The position numbers and the translations under genes are program-made. Source: Glutamicibacter sp002979865 (GTDB lineage: Bacteria > Actinomycetota > Actinomycetes > Actinomycetales > Micrococcaceae). Taken from it: DNA of 64,000 nucleotides. Below are positions 33,731 through 42,255 of the stretch, in pieces. The notes under the pieces were generated by a model. That model was not told where the DNA came from and ran no database searches. It was given only the letters and a program-made list of their open reading frames with translations. Numbering within the stretch: the first letter of the stretch is position 1; each line of letters begins with the position of its first letter. The DNA lies in assembly GCF_050030965.1 (NCBI RefSeq), contig NZ_CP188297.1:3100001-3164000 (forward strand), written 5' to 3'.

Positions 33731-34343
33731 AACCAGCCTTTTGCGCACTCAGCTGACCATGGGTGCGGGCCGTGGACCGGGTGCGGGTGCCAACTTCCAG
33801 CACGCTGAAGCCTGACGTTTCCAACAACAGCTCCAATTCCCCGGGCGGCCAATACCAGGCCGGGGCGACCTGGTGGCCAAAGGCTTCTAGCTGATCCCCG
33901 GCAAAGAATCCGAGCAGCAGCTTGCCGCGTGGCTTGAGCACCCGGGCAAACTCGCCCAACAGCTGCGGAAGCTCGGCTGGAGGAGCATGGATTACCGAGT
34001 ACCAGGCGAGCACCCCGGAAAAATGGTGGTCTTCGAACGGCAACTGTGCCAAGTCCGCACGCAGGAAATCGGGCTTCTGGAAGTTGCGCCGTGCGAAGTC
34101 CAGAAACTCCGGAACGAGGTCAACGCCTGTAGCCGGCCGATGGGCATCGGCGATGAACTGTGTCCAATGCCCAGGCCCGCAGCCAGCGTCCAGGACCGGC
34201 CCCTCCAGCTGCCCCGCCCACGCCGCAATCAGCTCCCGGTCTTCAAGCTCCGCCTGCTCGGGCGAAGCGAACAGATCGATATAGGCGCTGGCGAGACTCG
34301 AATAACTCGCTGAGACGTGATGAGGATCGAAGGAAGGTGGCAT
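33729..34343 (-). CDS. Class I SAM-dependent methyltransferase
   Basis: A 204-residue cytoplasmic protein. VLDAGCGPGHWTQFI (motif I, AdoMet binding) lies at about residues 51-65, GVDLVPEFLDFAR follows as the acidic strand-2 loop, and PFEDHHFSGVLAWYSVIH is the motif IV region. This is the minimal methyltransferase-type-11/25 fold. The substrate is unknown. The stop codon overlaps the last bases of the terminator shared with acnA. It is divergent from the kinase gene at 34438. Confidence 0.85.
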   Translation of the reverse strand: MPPSFDPHHVSASYSSLASAYIDLFASPEQAELEDRELIAAWAGQLEGPVLDAGCGPGHWTQFIADAHRPATGVDLVPEFLDFARRNFQKPDFLRADLAQLPFEDHHFSGVLAWYSVIHAPPAELPQLLGEFARVLKPRGKLLLGFFAGDQLEAFGHQVAPAWYWPPGELELLLETSGFSVLEVGTRTRSTARTHGQLSAQKAG

Positions 34344-34437
34344 ACGCTCAGCTTAGCGCCGCCCGCAGGGAGCCTGGAGATCAATTGCTAGACTCGGGAA
34401 TCACTTCCAGAAAACTGTTGGCGGAGAGGAACTTCCG

Positions 34438-35292
34438 ATGACGTCACCTGCCCTTGAAGATCTGCTGAATGCGGGCCAAGTGCACCAAGTGCGTTCCTGG
34501 CTCGGAGAGGCAACAGTCGTTTCGGACATGTCTTGGGGGCTGACAGACATTAAAGTCCTCCATTTGGACGCAGCCGGAAAGCACTTCGTGCTCAAGACCG
34601 CGGGCGAAAGAAACCATCACATCATCCGGGAGCTGGAAGCACATCGCCGGTACACGCGTGTACTTGCCGAAGCCGGGCTGGCCGCGCGGCTGCGTTTTTC
34701 AAGCGACGTGCACCGCCTGGCAGTGCTGGACTACCAACCCGGAGAACTGTGCGTAGGGACAGAAAATGAATACGCGCCGGATTCGCATCGACAGGCGGGA
34801 CACGCGCTCAGGTTGCTGCACGATCAAGAACAGCGTGTTGCTCATGGCTACGAAGCCCGGCTGACGGCAAAATTCCTTCAGCTGCTTGAACGCAAGCACC
34901 GCATCGGTGCTTCACGGTGCCGGCAGATCAGGGACCTGTTCACCAGCTACGAGCCTAAATCCGTGGCCGTCGTCCCAACGCACGGAGACTGGCAGCCTCG
35001 TAATTGGCTCGTAGACCAAGGAAAACTGAAAGTCATTGATTTTGGACGTTTTGAATTCCGTCCAGCTTCCAGCGACTTCGCGCGACTCTCACTACAGCAG
35101 TGGGTGGGGCATCCGGAGCTGGAACAAGCCTTCCTTCAGGGCTACGGCTATGATCCGCGCGAAGAATTATCATGGAAAATGATGCAACTACGTGAAGGCC
35201 TGGGCACGGCCGTCTGGTCTTATGAAGTTGGAGATGAATCCTTCGAAGCGCAAGGGCTGCAAATGCTGGCCGATACGCTGGACCGCAACTAG
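34438..35292 (+). CDS. Aminoglycoside-phosphotransferase-fold (APH) small-molecule kinase
   Basis: A 284-residue protein kinase-like enzyme. The catalytic loop HGDWQPRNWLVDQG and the metal-binding KVIDFGRFEF (DFG-like) lie in the C-lobe at about residues 181-207, and the N-lobe has the Lys-containing strand KHFVLKTAG. Such enzymes phosphorylate small molecules such as choline, homoserine, fructosamine or antibiotics. Nothing in the context points to resistance, so a metabolic role is more likely. It starts at ATG with GGAGAGGAA upstream and stands alone between divergent and unrelated genes. Confidence 0.82.
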   Translation: MTSPALEDLLNAGQVHQVRSWLGEATVVSDMSWGLTDIKVLHLDAAGKHFVLKTAGERNHHIIRELEAHRRYTRVLAEAGLAARLRFSSDVHRLAVLDYQPGELCVGTENEYAPDSHRQAGHALRLLHDQEQRVAHGYEARLTAKFLQLLERKHRIGASRCRQIRDLFTSYEPKSVAVVPTHGDWQPRNWLVDQGKLKVIDFGRFEFRPASSDFARLSLQQWVGHPELEQAFLQGYGYDPREELSWKMMQLREGLGTAVWSYEVGDESFEAQGLQMLADTLDRN

Positions 35293-35460
35293 GCTCGCAC
35301 GCGAACGGGCACATGCGTTCGGGGTAGTGAACGTCATTGCTAGGAAATTAGCACCAGCACGGACGTTGACGGATAATGAAAGAAGCCTTGAACGCGGTAA
35401 ACTAGGTATTTCGCATGGGCTTTCCAGCCTATTGTCGGCGAATTTGTGAAGGGGATGAAC

Positions 35461-37428
35461 GTGTCTTTATTGAAGACCATCAAGAAACCAAGTGACCTGC
35501 GGGCGCTTACCCTCGAGCAGCTCGACGACTTGGCGGAGGAAATCCGCGGCTTCCTCATCGACAATGTTGCTCGTACTGGCGGCCATTTGGGTCCCAATCT
35601 CGGTGTTATCGAGCTGACCTTGGGCATCCATCGTGTCTTCGATTCCCCAACTGACTCCATCGTCTTCGATACGGGACACCAGTCGTATGTGCACAAGCTG
35701 GTTACCGGACGCCAGAATTTCGAGACCTTGCGCCAGCAAGGAGGCCTGTCGGGCTACCCTGACCGCGGTGAATCAGAACACGATGTGGTTGAGTCCTCCC
35801 ATGCTTCCTCCTCGCTGTCGTGGGTTGATGGAATTTCCCGCGCCAACAAGCTGATGAATAACAATGACCGCTACGCCGTAGCCCTGGTGGGCGATGGCGC
35901 CTTGACCGGCGGCATGGCCTGGGAAGCAGTCAACAACATCGCTGCCGACAAGGACCGCAAAGCAGTCATCGTGGTCAACGACAACGGCCGCTCCTACGCC
36001 CCGACCATCGGCGGCCTGGCCAACCAGCTTTCGGGACTGCGCCAGCAGCTGGACAAGTTCCGTACCCACCCGGCCTACGAGAACGCCATGGACAAGCTCA
36101 AGGTCAAGCTCAAGGGATCCGGGCCAGTAGGCGATTTCACTTACAAGTCCCTTCACGCCACCAAGAAGGGCATCAAGGACTGGTGGGCACCGCAAGGCCT
36201 GTTCGAGGACCTGGGCCTGAAGTACATCGGCCCGATCGATGGCCACAACCAGCGCGCAGTAGAAGAAGCGCTGCAGCAGGCCAAGCAGTACGCGGGCCCA
36301 GTGCTCGTGCATGCCCTGACTGAGAAGGGCCACGGCTACGCTCCGGCCCGCGCCGATGAAGCTGACCAGTTCCACGCCGTTGGCGTTATCGACCCAATCA
36401 CCGGTCTGCCGGTTTCCAAGTCCAGCGCGCAGAGCTGGACCAGCGTCTTCGGCGAAGAGATCGCGGCGGTGGCCAACGAGCGCGAGGACATTGTGGCGAT
36501 CACCGGTGCCATGCTGCAGCCAGTGGGCCTGAAGAAAATGTCCCAGGAACACCCTGAACGCGTCATTGACGTGGGCATCGCCGAACAGCACGCCATGACT
36601 ACTGCCGCCGGCCTTGCCTTTGGCGGACTGCACCCGGTGGTCTGCGTCTACGCGACCTTCCTCAACCGTGCCTTTGACCAATTGCTGATGGACGTGGCCC
36701 TGCATAAGGCAGGTGTCACCATCGTGCTGGACCGCGCTGGAGTCACCGGCCCGGACGGCGCCAGCCACCACGGCATGTGGGATATGGCGCTGACCCAGAT
36801 CGTGCCTAACCTGCATCTGGCTGCGCCGCGCGATGCCGACCGCCTGCGGGAGGAACTGCGTGAAGCCCTTGACATCAATGATGCGCCAAGTGTCGTGCGA
36901 TTCTCCAAGGGCTCGGTGGGTGAACCCATCGAAGCTGTGGACCGCCTGCCAGATGGCGTGGATGTTCTGGCACGCTTGGGGGACCGTTCCGCACCGGATG
37001 TTCTCATCGTTTCCGTGGGCGCCATGAGCGAGCTTTCGCTGGATGTCGCAGAACGACTGAACAGCCAGGGCGTATCGGTGACCGTGGTGGATCCTCGTTG
37101 GGTTCTACCAATGCCAACCTCGGTGATTTCACTGGCAGCCCGTCACCGCATTGTGGTCTGCATCGAAGATGGCGTCCGAGCCGGCGGTGTGGGTTCGCGC
37201 TTGCGCACCGAAATGCGTGCAGCGGGTGTCGATACGGCTCTGAACGAAGTAGGTTTGCCTACCGAATTCTTGGCGCACGGAACTCGTGCTGAGGTCTTGG
37301 ACCGCGTTGGACTGACTGCACAGCAGGTAGCCCGCGATACCCTGGCGCAGGTTCTGGGAACCAAGGTTCCATTCGCCCGGCCCCTCCCTGGACAAGACCT
37401 GCCTACCGGTCAGATTCCGAAGCTGTGA
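35461..37428 (+). CDS. dxs: 1-deoxy-D-xylulose-5-phosphate synthase
   Basis: A 655-residue thiamine-diphosphate enzyme that makes DXP from pyruvate and glyceraldehyde 3-phosphate, the first step of the MEP isoprenoid pathway. GHLGPNLGVIELT is the N-terminal substrate region. GDGALTGGMAWEAVNN (about 144-159), with VVNDNGRSYAPT, is the ThDP/Mg motif. DVGIAEQHAMTTAAGLA holds the catalytic Glu. GTG 35461 is chosen because AAGGGG lies six bases upstream; the frame extends five codons further with no site. It overlaps the DUF402 gene by four bases (GTGA). Confidence 0.96.
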   Translation: MSLLKTIKKPSDLRALTLEQLDDLAEEIRGFLIDNVARTGGHLGPNLGVIELTLGIHRVFDSPTDSIVFDTGHQSYVHKLVTGRQNFETLRQQGGLSGYPDRGESEHDVVESSHASSSLSWVDGISRANKLMNNNDRYAVALVGDGALTGGMAWEAVNNIAADKDRKAVIVVNDNGRSYAPTIGGLANQLSGLRQQLDKFRTHPAYENAMDKLKVKLKGSGPVGDFTYKSLHATKKGIKDWWAPQGLFEDLGLKYIGPIDGHNQRAVEEALQQAKQYAGPVLVHALTEKGHGYAPARADEADQFHAVGVIDPITGLPVSKSSAQSWTSVFGEEIAAVANEREDIVAITGAMLQPVGLKKMSQEHPERVIDVGIAEQHAMTTAAGLAFGGLHPVVCVYATFLNRAFDQLLMDVALHKAGVTIVLDRAGVTGPDGASHHGMWDMALTQIVPNLHLAAPRDADRLREELREALDINDAPSVVRFSKGSVGEPIEAVDRLPDGVDVLARLGDRSAPDVLIVSVGAMSELSLDVAERLNSQGVSVTVVDPRWVLPMPTSVISLAARHRIVVCIEDGVRAGGVGSRLRTEMRAAGVDTALNEVGLPTEFLAHGTRAEVLDRVGLTAQQVARDTLAQVLGTKVPFARPLPGQDLPTGQIPKL

Positions 37429-38045
37429 GCTCACCGTCCGGCTGCCCGGTAGACCTGCCCCGTAGCCCAGAAACTATCGCCGAGGGTTCCTTGGTGGTAG
37501 CGCGCGCCTGGAAGTATGATTCCAGCCCGCACTGGGTGGTGCCCGGATTTTATCTCGGACAGGACAAATACGGACATTGGCTTCACCAGCCGGCCGGCGC
37601 ACTGGTAGCCCGTCCGGGCACCGCACACTTGGCAGCGAGTAATGCGCTCTGCCTGATTCCACACTCGGGCCAGTGGATTGCCACCCTCTATGCGGATGCA
37701 CTGGAAGATTTTGATGTCTACATCGACCTGTCCAGCAACATCGGATGGCGACGGATGAAGCGTGGCGCTTGGGAAGTCAACTCCATTGACATGGATTTGG
37801 ACGTGATTCGTTCACGTAGCCAAGGCGTGTTCCTTGATGATGAAGATGAATTCGCCGAACATGAAATATGCATGAACTATCCAGCTTCCCTAGTTCGTAG
37901 TATTGGAAGAGAAGCTGGACTGTTGCTCGGCACCGTGATCAACAACGATGCACCGTTCAATGCCGAACACCGCGCCACCTGGCAATCCAAGGCTGAGCGC
38001 CTAGCCGCACAGCTTGCCGAAGCCTCCAAAAATTTAGATAACTAA
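37425..38045 (+). CDS. DUF402 domain-containing protein (FomD-like)
   Basis: A 206-residue soluble protein translated from the GTGA overlap with dxs, so tightly coupled to it. The core IATLYADALEDFDVYIDLSSN, followed by IDMDLDVIRSRSQGVFLDDEDEF, is the DUF402 signature: a barrel with acidic metal-binding residues. Structurally known relatives (FomD and the S. aureus protein Ntdp) hydrolyse nucleoside phosphates or nucleotidyl-phosphonates. The C-terminal 30 residues are Ala-rich and helical. A link to isoprenoid synthesis is suggested only by location. Confidence 0.85.
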   Translation: MSSPSGCPVDLPRSPETIAEGSLVVARAWKYDSSPHWVVPGFYLGQDKYGHWLHQPAGALVARPGTAHLAASNALCLIPHSGQWIATLYADALEDFDVYIDLSSNIGWRRMKRGAWEVNSIDMDLDVIRSRSQGVFLDDEDEFAEHEICMNYPASLVRSIGREAGLLLGTVINNDAPFNAEHRATWQSKAERLAAQLAEASKNLDN

Positions 38046-38073
38046 GCACACCGTAGACCCAAGGGGTAATCAC

Positions 38074-38643
38074 ATGGCGATCATTCGCACCTACCGGATG
38101 AACGAAAAGAACGAACTGGAATTCCGCGAGGCATGGTTCCAGCAGTTCGAGGACGATGAATTGGGTCAGTTCGTGATCAATCACGGCACCGTGGGACATA
38201 TGTCCAAGACCAATGAAGTCCAGGACGTAAACACCGACCGCGCCGACGAATTGTTCGCTGGTTTCGCTGAAGCCTGTGCTGCCGAAGGCTATGCAGAGAT
38301 CAAGGAAGAAGATCAGTCGTGGGTTATCGTGCAGTACGCGCTGAAATCCGCAAATGGCACCGAGCGCGACCAGTACCTGGACAAGAAGGCCAAGGAAGCG
38401 CTGACCGGCCACTTGGCATGGCGCGGACTTGGCACGGTGGAGTCCAGCGATTTCGGTAACCGAAAGCTGAACATCCGAGTCCTATCACCAGCTCCAAAGC
38501 TTGCAGTCGCTGCGATCAAGACGTGCATCCGCGAAGCCAAGCTGGACTTCACCAAGATGAGTATCGGTGTTGCGCCCTATGCGGAATTGAACAAGCTGAA
38601 GATGGCGCACCCGATGCCACCAAAGCCGATGTCCATCGACTGA
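38074..38643 (+). CDS. Unrecognised 189-residue protein
   Basis: I do not recognise this gene. The product is soluble, with no signal peptide or membrane segment. The N-terminal 50 residues (RTYRMNEKNELEFREAWF, then VINHGTVGHMSKT) are strand-like and vaguely recall WGR domains. The centre is acidic and helical (ADELFAGFAEACAAEGYAEIKEEDQSW). The last 60 residues contain an LNIRVLSPAPKLAVAAIKTCIREAKLDF strand-helix unit. GGGGTAA-type sequence (38063-38068) precedes the ATG. It lies 28 bases after the DUF402 gene and 6 before a GNAT gene on the same strand, so an operon is likely. Codon use is like its neighbours. Confidence 0.75.
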   Translation: MAIIRTYRMNEKNELEFREAWFQQFEDDELGQFVINHGTVGHMSKTNEVQDVNTDRADELFAGFAEACAAEGYAEIKEEDQSWVIVQYALKSANGTERDQYLDKKAKEALTGHLAWRGLGTVESSDFGNRKLNIRVLSPAPKLAVAAIKTCIREAKLDFTKMSIGVAPYAELNKLKMAHPMPPKPMSID

Positions 38644-38649
38644 TCACGA

Positions 38650-39141
38650 ATGATAAGCCCCATAGTTGCGACGCAGCCAATGCAGGCAGCGGACCACCCG
38701 GCCATCCGTCGGCTGTCGGAGAGTTTGGGGCGTCAGGCTGAACCTGGAAATTGGGGCGCTGGTGAATGCCAGGTAGTCGTCAAGAACCCGGCCGGCGAGC
38801 TGCTTGGCTGGGCTCGAGCCCATTGGTGGGAGCCTGCTGATCCGTTGGCGCCAGCTGGCTATTACCTTGCCGGGATCGAGGTTGCCTGCGGATACCGGCA
38901 ACGGGGCGTGGCACGAAGCCTAACCGAGGCCAGGCTGTCATGGATTGCGCAGCGCGCTTCGACCGCATGGTGCGTGGTCAACGCGCAGAATACTGCGTCT
39001 TTGGCGCTTCATCGTGCCCTGGGATTCGAAGAAGTAGCCCGGGCTCCACGGTTCGGTACTGTGGTTTTTAACGGCGGCAGTGGCCTGCTGTTGTCCAAGG
39101 AAGTGGTGTCTTCGCGCGGCCCCGCGAAAGCACGGGTTTAA
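38650..39141 (+). CDS. GNAT family N-acetyltransferase
   Basis: A 163-residue single-domain acetyltransferase. GIEVACGYRQRGVARSLTEARLSWI holds the acetyl-CoA pyrophosphate loop (Q/R-x-x-G-x-A: RQRGVA). VNAQNTASLALHRALGFEEVAR is the classic C-terminal strand-helix with the Asn and the LGF turn. The substrate is unknown; the fold includes aminoglycoside N-acetyltransferases and protein N-acetylases. There is no clear ribosome-binding site; the ATG lies six bases after the previous stop, so reinitiation is probable. Confidence 0.85.
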   Translation: MISPIVATQPMQAADHPAIRRLSESLGRQAEPGNWGAGECQVVVKNPAGELLGWARAHWWEPADPLAPAGYYLAGIEVACGYRQRGVARSLTEARLSWIAQRASTAWCVVNAQNTASLALHRALGFEEVARAPRFGTVVFNGGSGLLLSKEVVSSRGPAKARV

Positions 39142-39162
39142 ACGAGCAGGAAACAAGGAGAA

Positions 39163-39498
39163 ATGATTCCACAAGAAGACCGGGACGAGACCCCCGGTGC
39201 CCAGCGTAAAGTCCCGCGGATGGGAGCAACCCGCACGCCGTTGCACCTGGTTTTCCAGGCTTGCGTCGGTGTCATCATCGGCATTGGAGTGGTGTCCCTG
39301 CTTTCTGGCCTCGCCCCAGCGCAGGTTGCCTTGACCGGAGTTGTCATTGCCATATTGGTGTGGATCGTTGAACAGGGCTTCCGCCTGCCAGAACCGAATA
39401 CCAAGCAGGGAGCACGTGTCCGCATGGTACTTCGACTGATTTCCTTGATTAGTTTCACCATCGCGGTGAGCCCGCTGCTGTCCTTGATCGAGGGCTGA
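39163..39498 (+). CDS. Small membrane protein, unknown family
   Basis: A 111-residue protein with a charged N-terminus (MIPQEDRDETPGAQRK) and three hydrophobic stretches: about residues 26-46, 50-66 and 91-108. The last is preceded by basic residues (GARVRMVLR). No functional motif is visible. An excellent ribosome-binding site, AAGGAG, lies three bases before ATG 39163 (slightly short spacing). It is the last gene of the dxs-led run, 21 bases after the GNAT gene, and is followed by a strong terminator. Confidence 0.75.
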   Translation: MIPQEDRDETPGAQRKVPRMGATRTPLHLVFQACVGVIIGIGVVSLLSGLAPAQVALTGVVIAILVWIVEQGFRLPEPNTKQGARVRMVLRLISLISFTIAVSPLLSLIEG

Positions 39499-39516
39499 CA
39501 GCCTGCAACCCAGGCT

Positions 39517-39552
39517 AGTCCCGGACGTTCACACGTCTGGGACTATTTTTTT
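39517..39552 (+). terminator. Rho-independent terminator of the dxs-to-39498 gene run
   Basis: AGTCCCGGACGT and ACGTCTGGGACT pair with one G-T wobble around TCAC, followed by ATTTTTTT. This is one of the clearest terminators in the window. Confidence 0.9.
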
Positions 39553-39581
39553 GCGCTGACCGGTTTCCGGGCAGAATAAAA

Positions 39582-39623
39582 GATCGGCCAGGTTCTCCCC
39601 GTGAAGGGAGAACCTGGCCGATC
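39582..39623 (-). terminator. Rho-independent terminator of argG
   Basis: A perfect 18-bp stem (GATCGGCCAGGTTCTCCC with its complement) around a 6-base loop. On the minus strand it is followed by TTTTATT. It lies 20 bases past the argG stop. Confidence 0.88.
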
Positions 39624-39643
39624 CTCTAGCTGTGCCTTGGCGT

Positions 39644-41071
39644 CTAGTCGGTGCCTGCGTCGAATGCAGCAGACTCGATAGCGCGGTCGGTCGCCAGGTC
39701 ATCGCTATCAACCTGGGTTGCGTTCACGATGTCATCAGCTCCGCCAGCTTCCAGCGAGCCGACGAGTTCAGCGGTGGTGCCGCCGACCAGGCCCATGTTG
39801 GCGTACTGCTCCAGGCGGCCGCGGGAGTCCGCGATATCCAGGTTGCGCATGGTCAGCTGGCCGATGCGGTCCACTGGGCCGAAAGCGGCGTCGCCTACGC
39901 GCTCCATCGAAAGCTTGTCCGGGTGGTAGCTCAGGTTCTCGCCCTCGGTGTTCACGATCGTGTAGTCGTCGCCACGGCGCAAGCGGATGGTGACGGTACC
40001 GGTGATGGCCGAGCCGACCCAGCGCTGCAGCGATTCGCGCAGCATCAGGGCCTGCGGGTCCAGCCAGCGGCCTTCGTACATCAGACGGCCCAAGCGGCGG
40101 CCTTCGTTGTGGTAGCTGGCCACGGTGTCTTCGTTGTGGATCGCGTTCACGAGGCGTTCGTAGGCGATGTACAGCAGCGCCATTGCTGGTGCTTCGTAGA
40201 TGCCACGGGACTTGGCCTCGATGATGCGGTTCTCGATCTGGTCGCTCATGCCCAGACCATGGCGTCCGCCGATGATATTAGCTTCGTTGACCAGAGCCAC
40301 CGGATCGGTGAACTCCTTGCCATTGATGGCTATCGGGCGGCCAGCGACGAAGGAAACCGAGACATCTTCGGTCTTGATCTCTACGTTCTCGTCCCAGTAC
40401 TTCACGCCCATGATCGGCTCAACAGACTCGATGGAGCTGTTCAGCAGTTCCAGGGTCTTCGCCTCGTGGGTTGCGCCCCAGATGTTGGCATCGGTTGAGT
40501 AGGCCTTTTCGGCCGAATCGCGGTAAGGGAAACCGTGCTCCTGCAGCCATTCGGACATTTCCTGGCGGCCACCAAGCTCTGCAACGAAGTTGGGGTCGAG
40601 CCATGGCTTGTAGATGCGCAGCTTAGGGTTGGCCATCAAGCCGTAGCGGTAGAAGCGCTCGATGTCGTTGCCCTTGTAGGTCGAACCGTCGCCCCAGACA
40701 TCCACGCCATCTTCGCGCATTGCGCGGACCAGCAGGGTGCCGGTGACGGCGCGGCCCAGCGGGGTGGTGTTGAAGTAGGTCTTGCCGCCGGTGCGGATGT
40801 GGAAAGCGCCGCAGGCGAGTGCTGCTAGGCCTTCTTCAACCAGAGCGGGCTTGCAATCAACCAGGCGGGAGTTCTCTGCACCGTACTCCAGTGCACGGCC
40901 AGGTACGGCGTCGATATCTGGCTCGTCGTACTGGCCGAGGTCGCCAGTGTAGGTGTAAGGGATGGCGCCCTTGTCGCGCATCCAGGCTACTGCCACCGAA
41001 GTGTCGAGGCCACCGGAGAACGCGATACCTACGCGCTCGCCTACAGGAAGATTGGTAAGAACTTTAGACAT
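39644..41071 (-). CDS. argG: Argininosuccinate synthase
   Basis: A 475-residue ATP-dependent ligase that joins citrulline and aspartate in arginine synthesis. The PP-loop SGGLDTS is at residues 19-25. YTYTGDLGQYDEPDID and GDGSTYKGNDIERFYRYGL are substrate segments. The length and these motifs place it in the longer ArgG subgroup (E. coli type), not the 400-residue form common in actinobacteria. It stands alone, apart from other arg genes. TAGGAT lies six bases before the ATG and also contains AGGA, so both a leaderless and a normal start are possible. Confidence 0.94.
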   Translation of the reverse strand: MSKVLTNLPVGERVGIAFSGGLDTSVAVAWMRDKGAIPYTYTGDLGQYDEPDIDAVPGRALEYGAENSRLVDCKPALVEEGLAALACGAFHIRTGGKTYFNTTPLGRAVTGTLLVRAMREDGVDVWGDGSTYKGNDIERFYRYGLMANPKLRIYKPWLDPNFVAELGGRQEMSEWLQEHGFPYRDSAEKAYSTDANIWGATHEAKTLELLNSSIESVEPIMGVKYWDENVEIKTEDVSVSFVAGRPIAINGKEFTDPVALVNEANIIGGRHGLGMSDQIENRIIEAKSRGIYEAPAMALLYIAYERLVNAIHNEDTVASYHNEGRRLGRLMYEGRWLDPQALMLRESLQRWVGSAITGTVTIRLRRGDDYTIVNTEGENLSYHPDKLSMERVGDAAFGPVDRIGQLTMRNLDIADSRGRLEQYANMGLVGGTTAELVGSLEAGGADDIVNATQVDSDDLATDRAIESAAFDAGTD

Positions 41072-41206
41072 GTTTCCATCCTAATGGATAAATATGCAAT
41101 GCAGTGAATTGTGCTGTGAAATGTTGAGCACAACTACCTACCAGATAGCCTATGGGTATAACCTCGCTCAGTGAAGCGGATGAACAAACCAACAGATGAG
41201 GTGTCC

Positions 41207-42181
41207 ATGGAATTCCGTCAGCTAGGCCGCAGCGGCCTGAGTGTTTCCGTCGTCGGGCTAGGGTGCAACAATCTTGGCCGCGCAGGAACTGCGACCGAAA
41301 CCCAAGAAGGAACCGACGCGGTTATCCATGCGGCGCTTGACGCGGGTATTACGCTCTTCGATGTCGCGGATGTCTATGGCAAGGAACCAGGGCTTTCCGA
41401 AATCCGTCTGGGCAAAGCGCTTGGGCAAGCACGCAATGACATCGTTCTGGCCACCAAATTCGGCATGGATATGCAGGGCGCAAATGGCCCGGACTTCAAT
41501 GCGCGTGGTTCGCGCCGTTATATCGTCAAAGCAGTCGAAGCATCGCTCAAGCGGCTCGGTACGGACTACATCGACCTGTATCAGTTCCACACTCCAGATG
41601 CGAACACTCCCATCGAAGAAACCTTGCGGGCCATGGATGACCTGGTCACCAGCGGCAAAGTTCGCTACATCGGCCATTCCAACCGGACCGGCTGGCAAAT
41701 AGCCCAGGCGGAGTACGTGGCCCGTGAATTGGGAACCGAGCGATTCGTCTCGGCACAGAATCATTACAACCTGATTGACCGCCGTGCAGAACTGGAAGTG
41801 CTTCCAGCGGCTCGTGAATTCGATCTGGGAGTCTTGCCCTACTTCCCGCTGGCAAACGGCCTGCTGACCGGCAAGTACTCCAAGGGGCATGCCCCTGAGG
41901 GCAGCCGGCTGACACACGCGCGTCAGCATCTCGTGGAAACCAGCGATTTTGAGCAGTTGGATCAATTCGACGCCTTTGCTGCCGAACGGGATCTGACACC
42001 GATCGAATTGGCATTTTCCTGGCTGGCAGCGCAGTCGCCGGTGGCCTCTGTGATTGCCGGTGCCACCCGTCCTGAGCAGATTCGAGCCAACGCTGCAGCG
42101 GTGCGTTGGGTTCCGAGCGCCGCAGAACGGGCCCAGATGGATGAGCTCTTCCCGGCCCCAGAGAAAGTTGCGCTGTTCTAG
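41207..42181 (+). CDS. Aldo/keto reductase
   Basis: A 324-residue NADPH-dependent oxidoreductase with a TIM-barrel fold. The catalytic tetrad is D52 and Y57 (FDVADVYG), K84 (LATKFG) and H128 (YQFHTPDA). The late VIAGATRPEQIRANAAA segment binds the cofactor phosphate. It resembles the YghZ/Tas-like group; the substrate is unknown. ATG 41207 is chosen for GAGG at 41198-41201; the frame extends 12 codons further upstream. A TATAAC hexamer at 41157-41162 is a plausible -10. Confidence 0.9.
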   Translation: MEFRQLGRSGLSVSVVGLGCNNLGRAGTATETQEGTDAVIHAALDAGITLFDVADVYGKEPGLSEIRLGKALGQARNDIVLATKFGMDMQGANGPDFNARGSRRYIVKAVEASLKRLGTDYIDLYQFHTPDANTPIEETLRAMDDLVTSGKVRYIGHSNRTGWQIAQAEYVARELGTERFVSAQNHYNLIDRRAELEVLPAAREFDLGVLPYFPLANGLLTGKYSKGHAPEGSRLTHARQHLVETSDFEQLDQFDAFAAERDLTPIELAFSWLAAQSPVASVIAGATRPEQIRANAAAVRWVPSAAERAQMDELFPAPEKVALF

Positions 42182-42194
42182 GAGTGCCTCTAGC

Positions 42195-42239
42195 AAGCAC
42201 TGAAGGGTGAACCCCATCCGGGTTCAGCCTTCAGTGCTT
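42195..42239. terminator. Bidirectional terminator, aldo/keto reductase / Rieske gene
   Basis: The 20-base arms AAGCACTGAAGGGTGAACCC and 42220-42239 pair with one mismatch around a 5-base loop. It lies between convergent stops, with A-rich sequence on the distal side. Confidence 0.75.
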
Positions 42240-42255
42240 AAAAAGTGCTGGGAAA

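Noticed and set aside
34438..35292. Antibiotic resistance gene (aminoglycoside phosphotransferase)
   Set aside because: The kinase fold is shared by many metabolic enzymes, and the setting is chromosomal without mobile elements.
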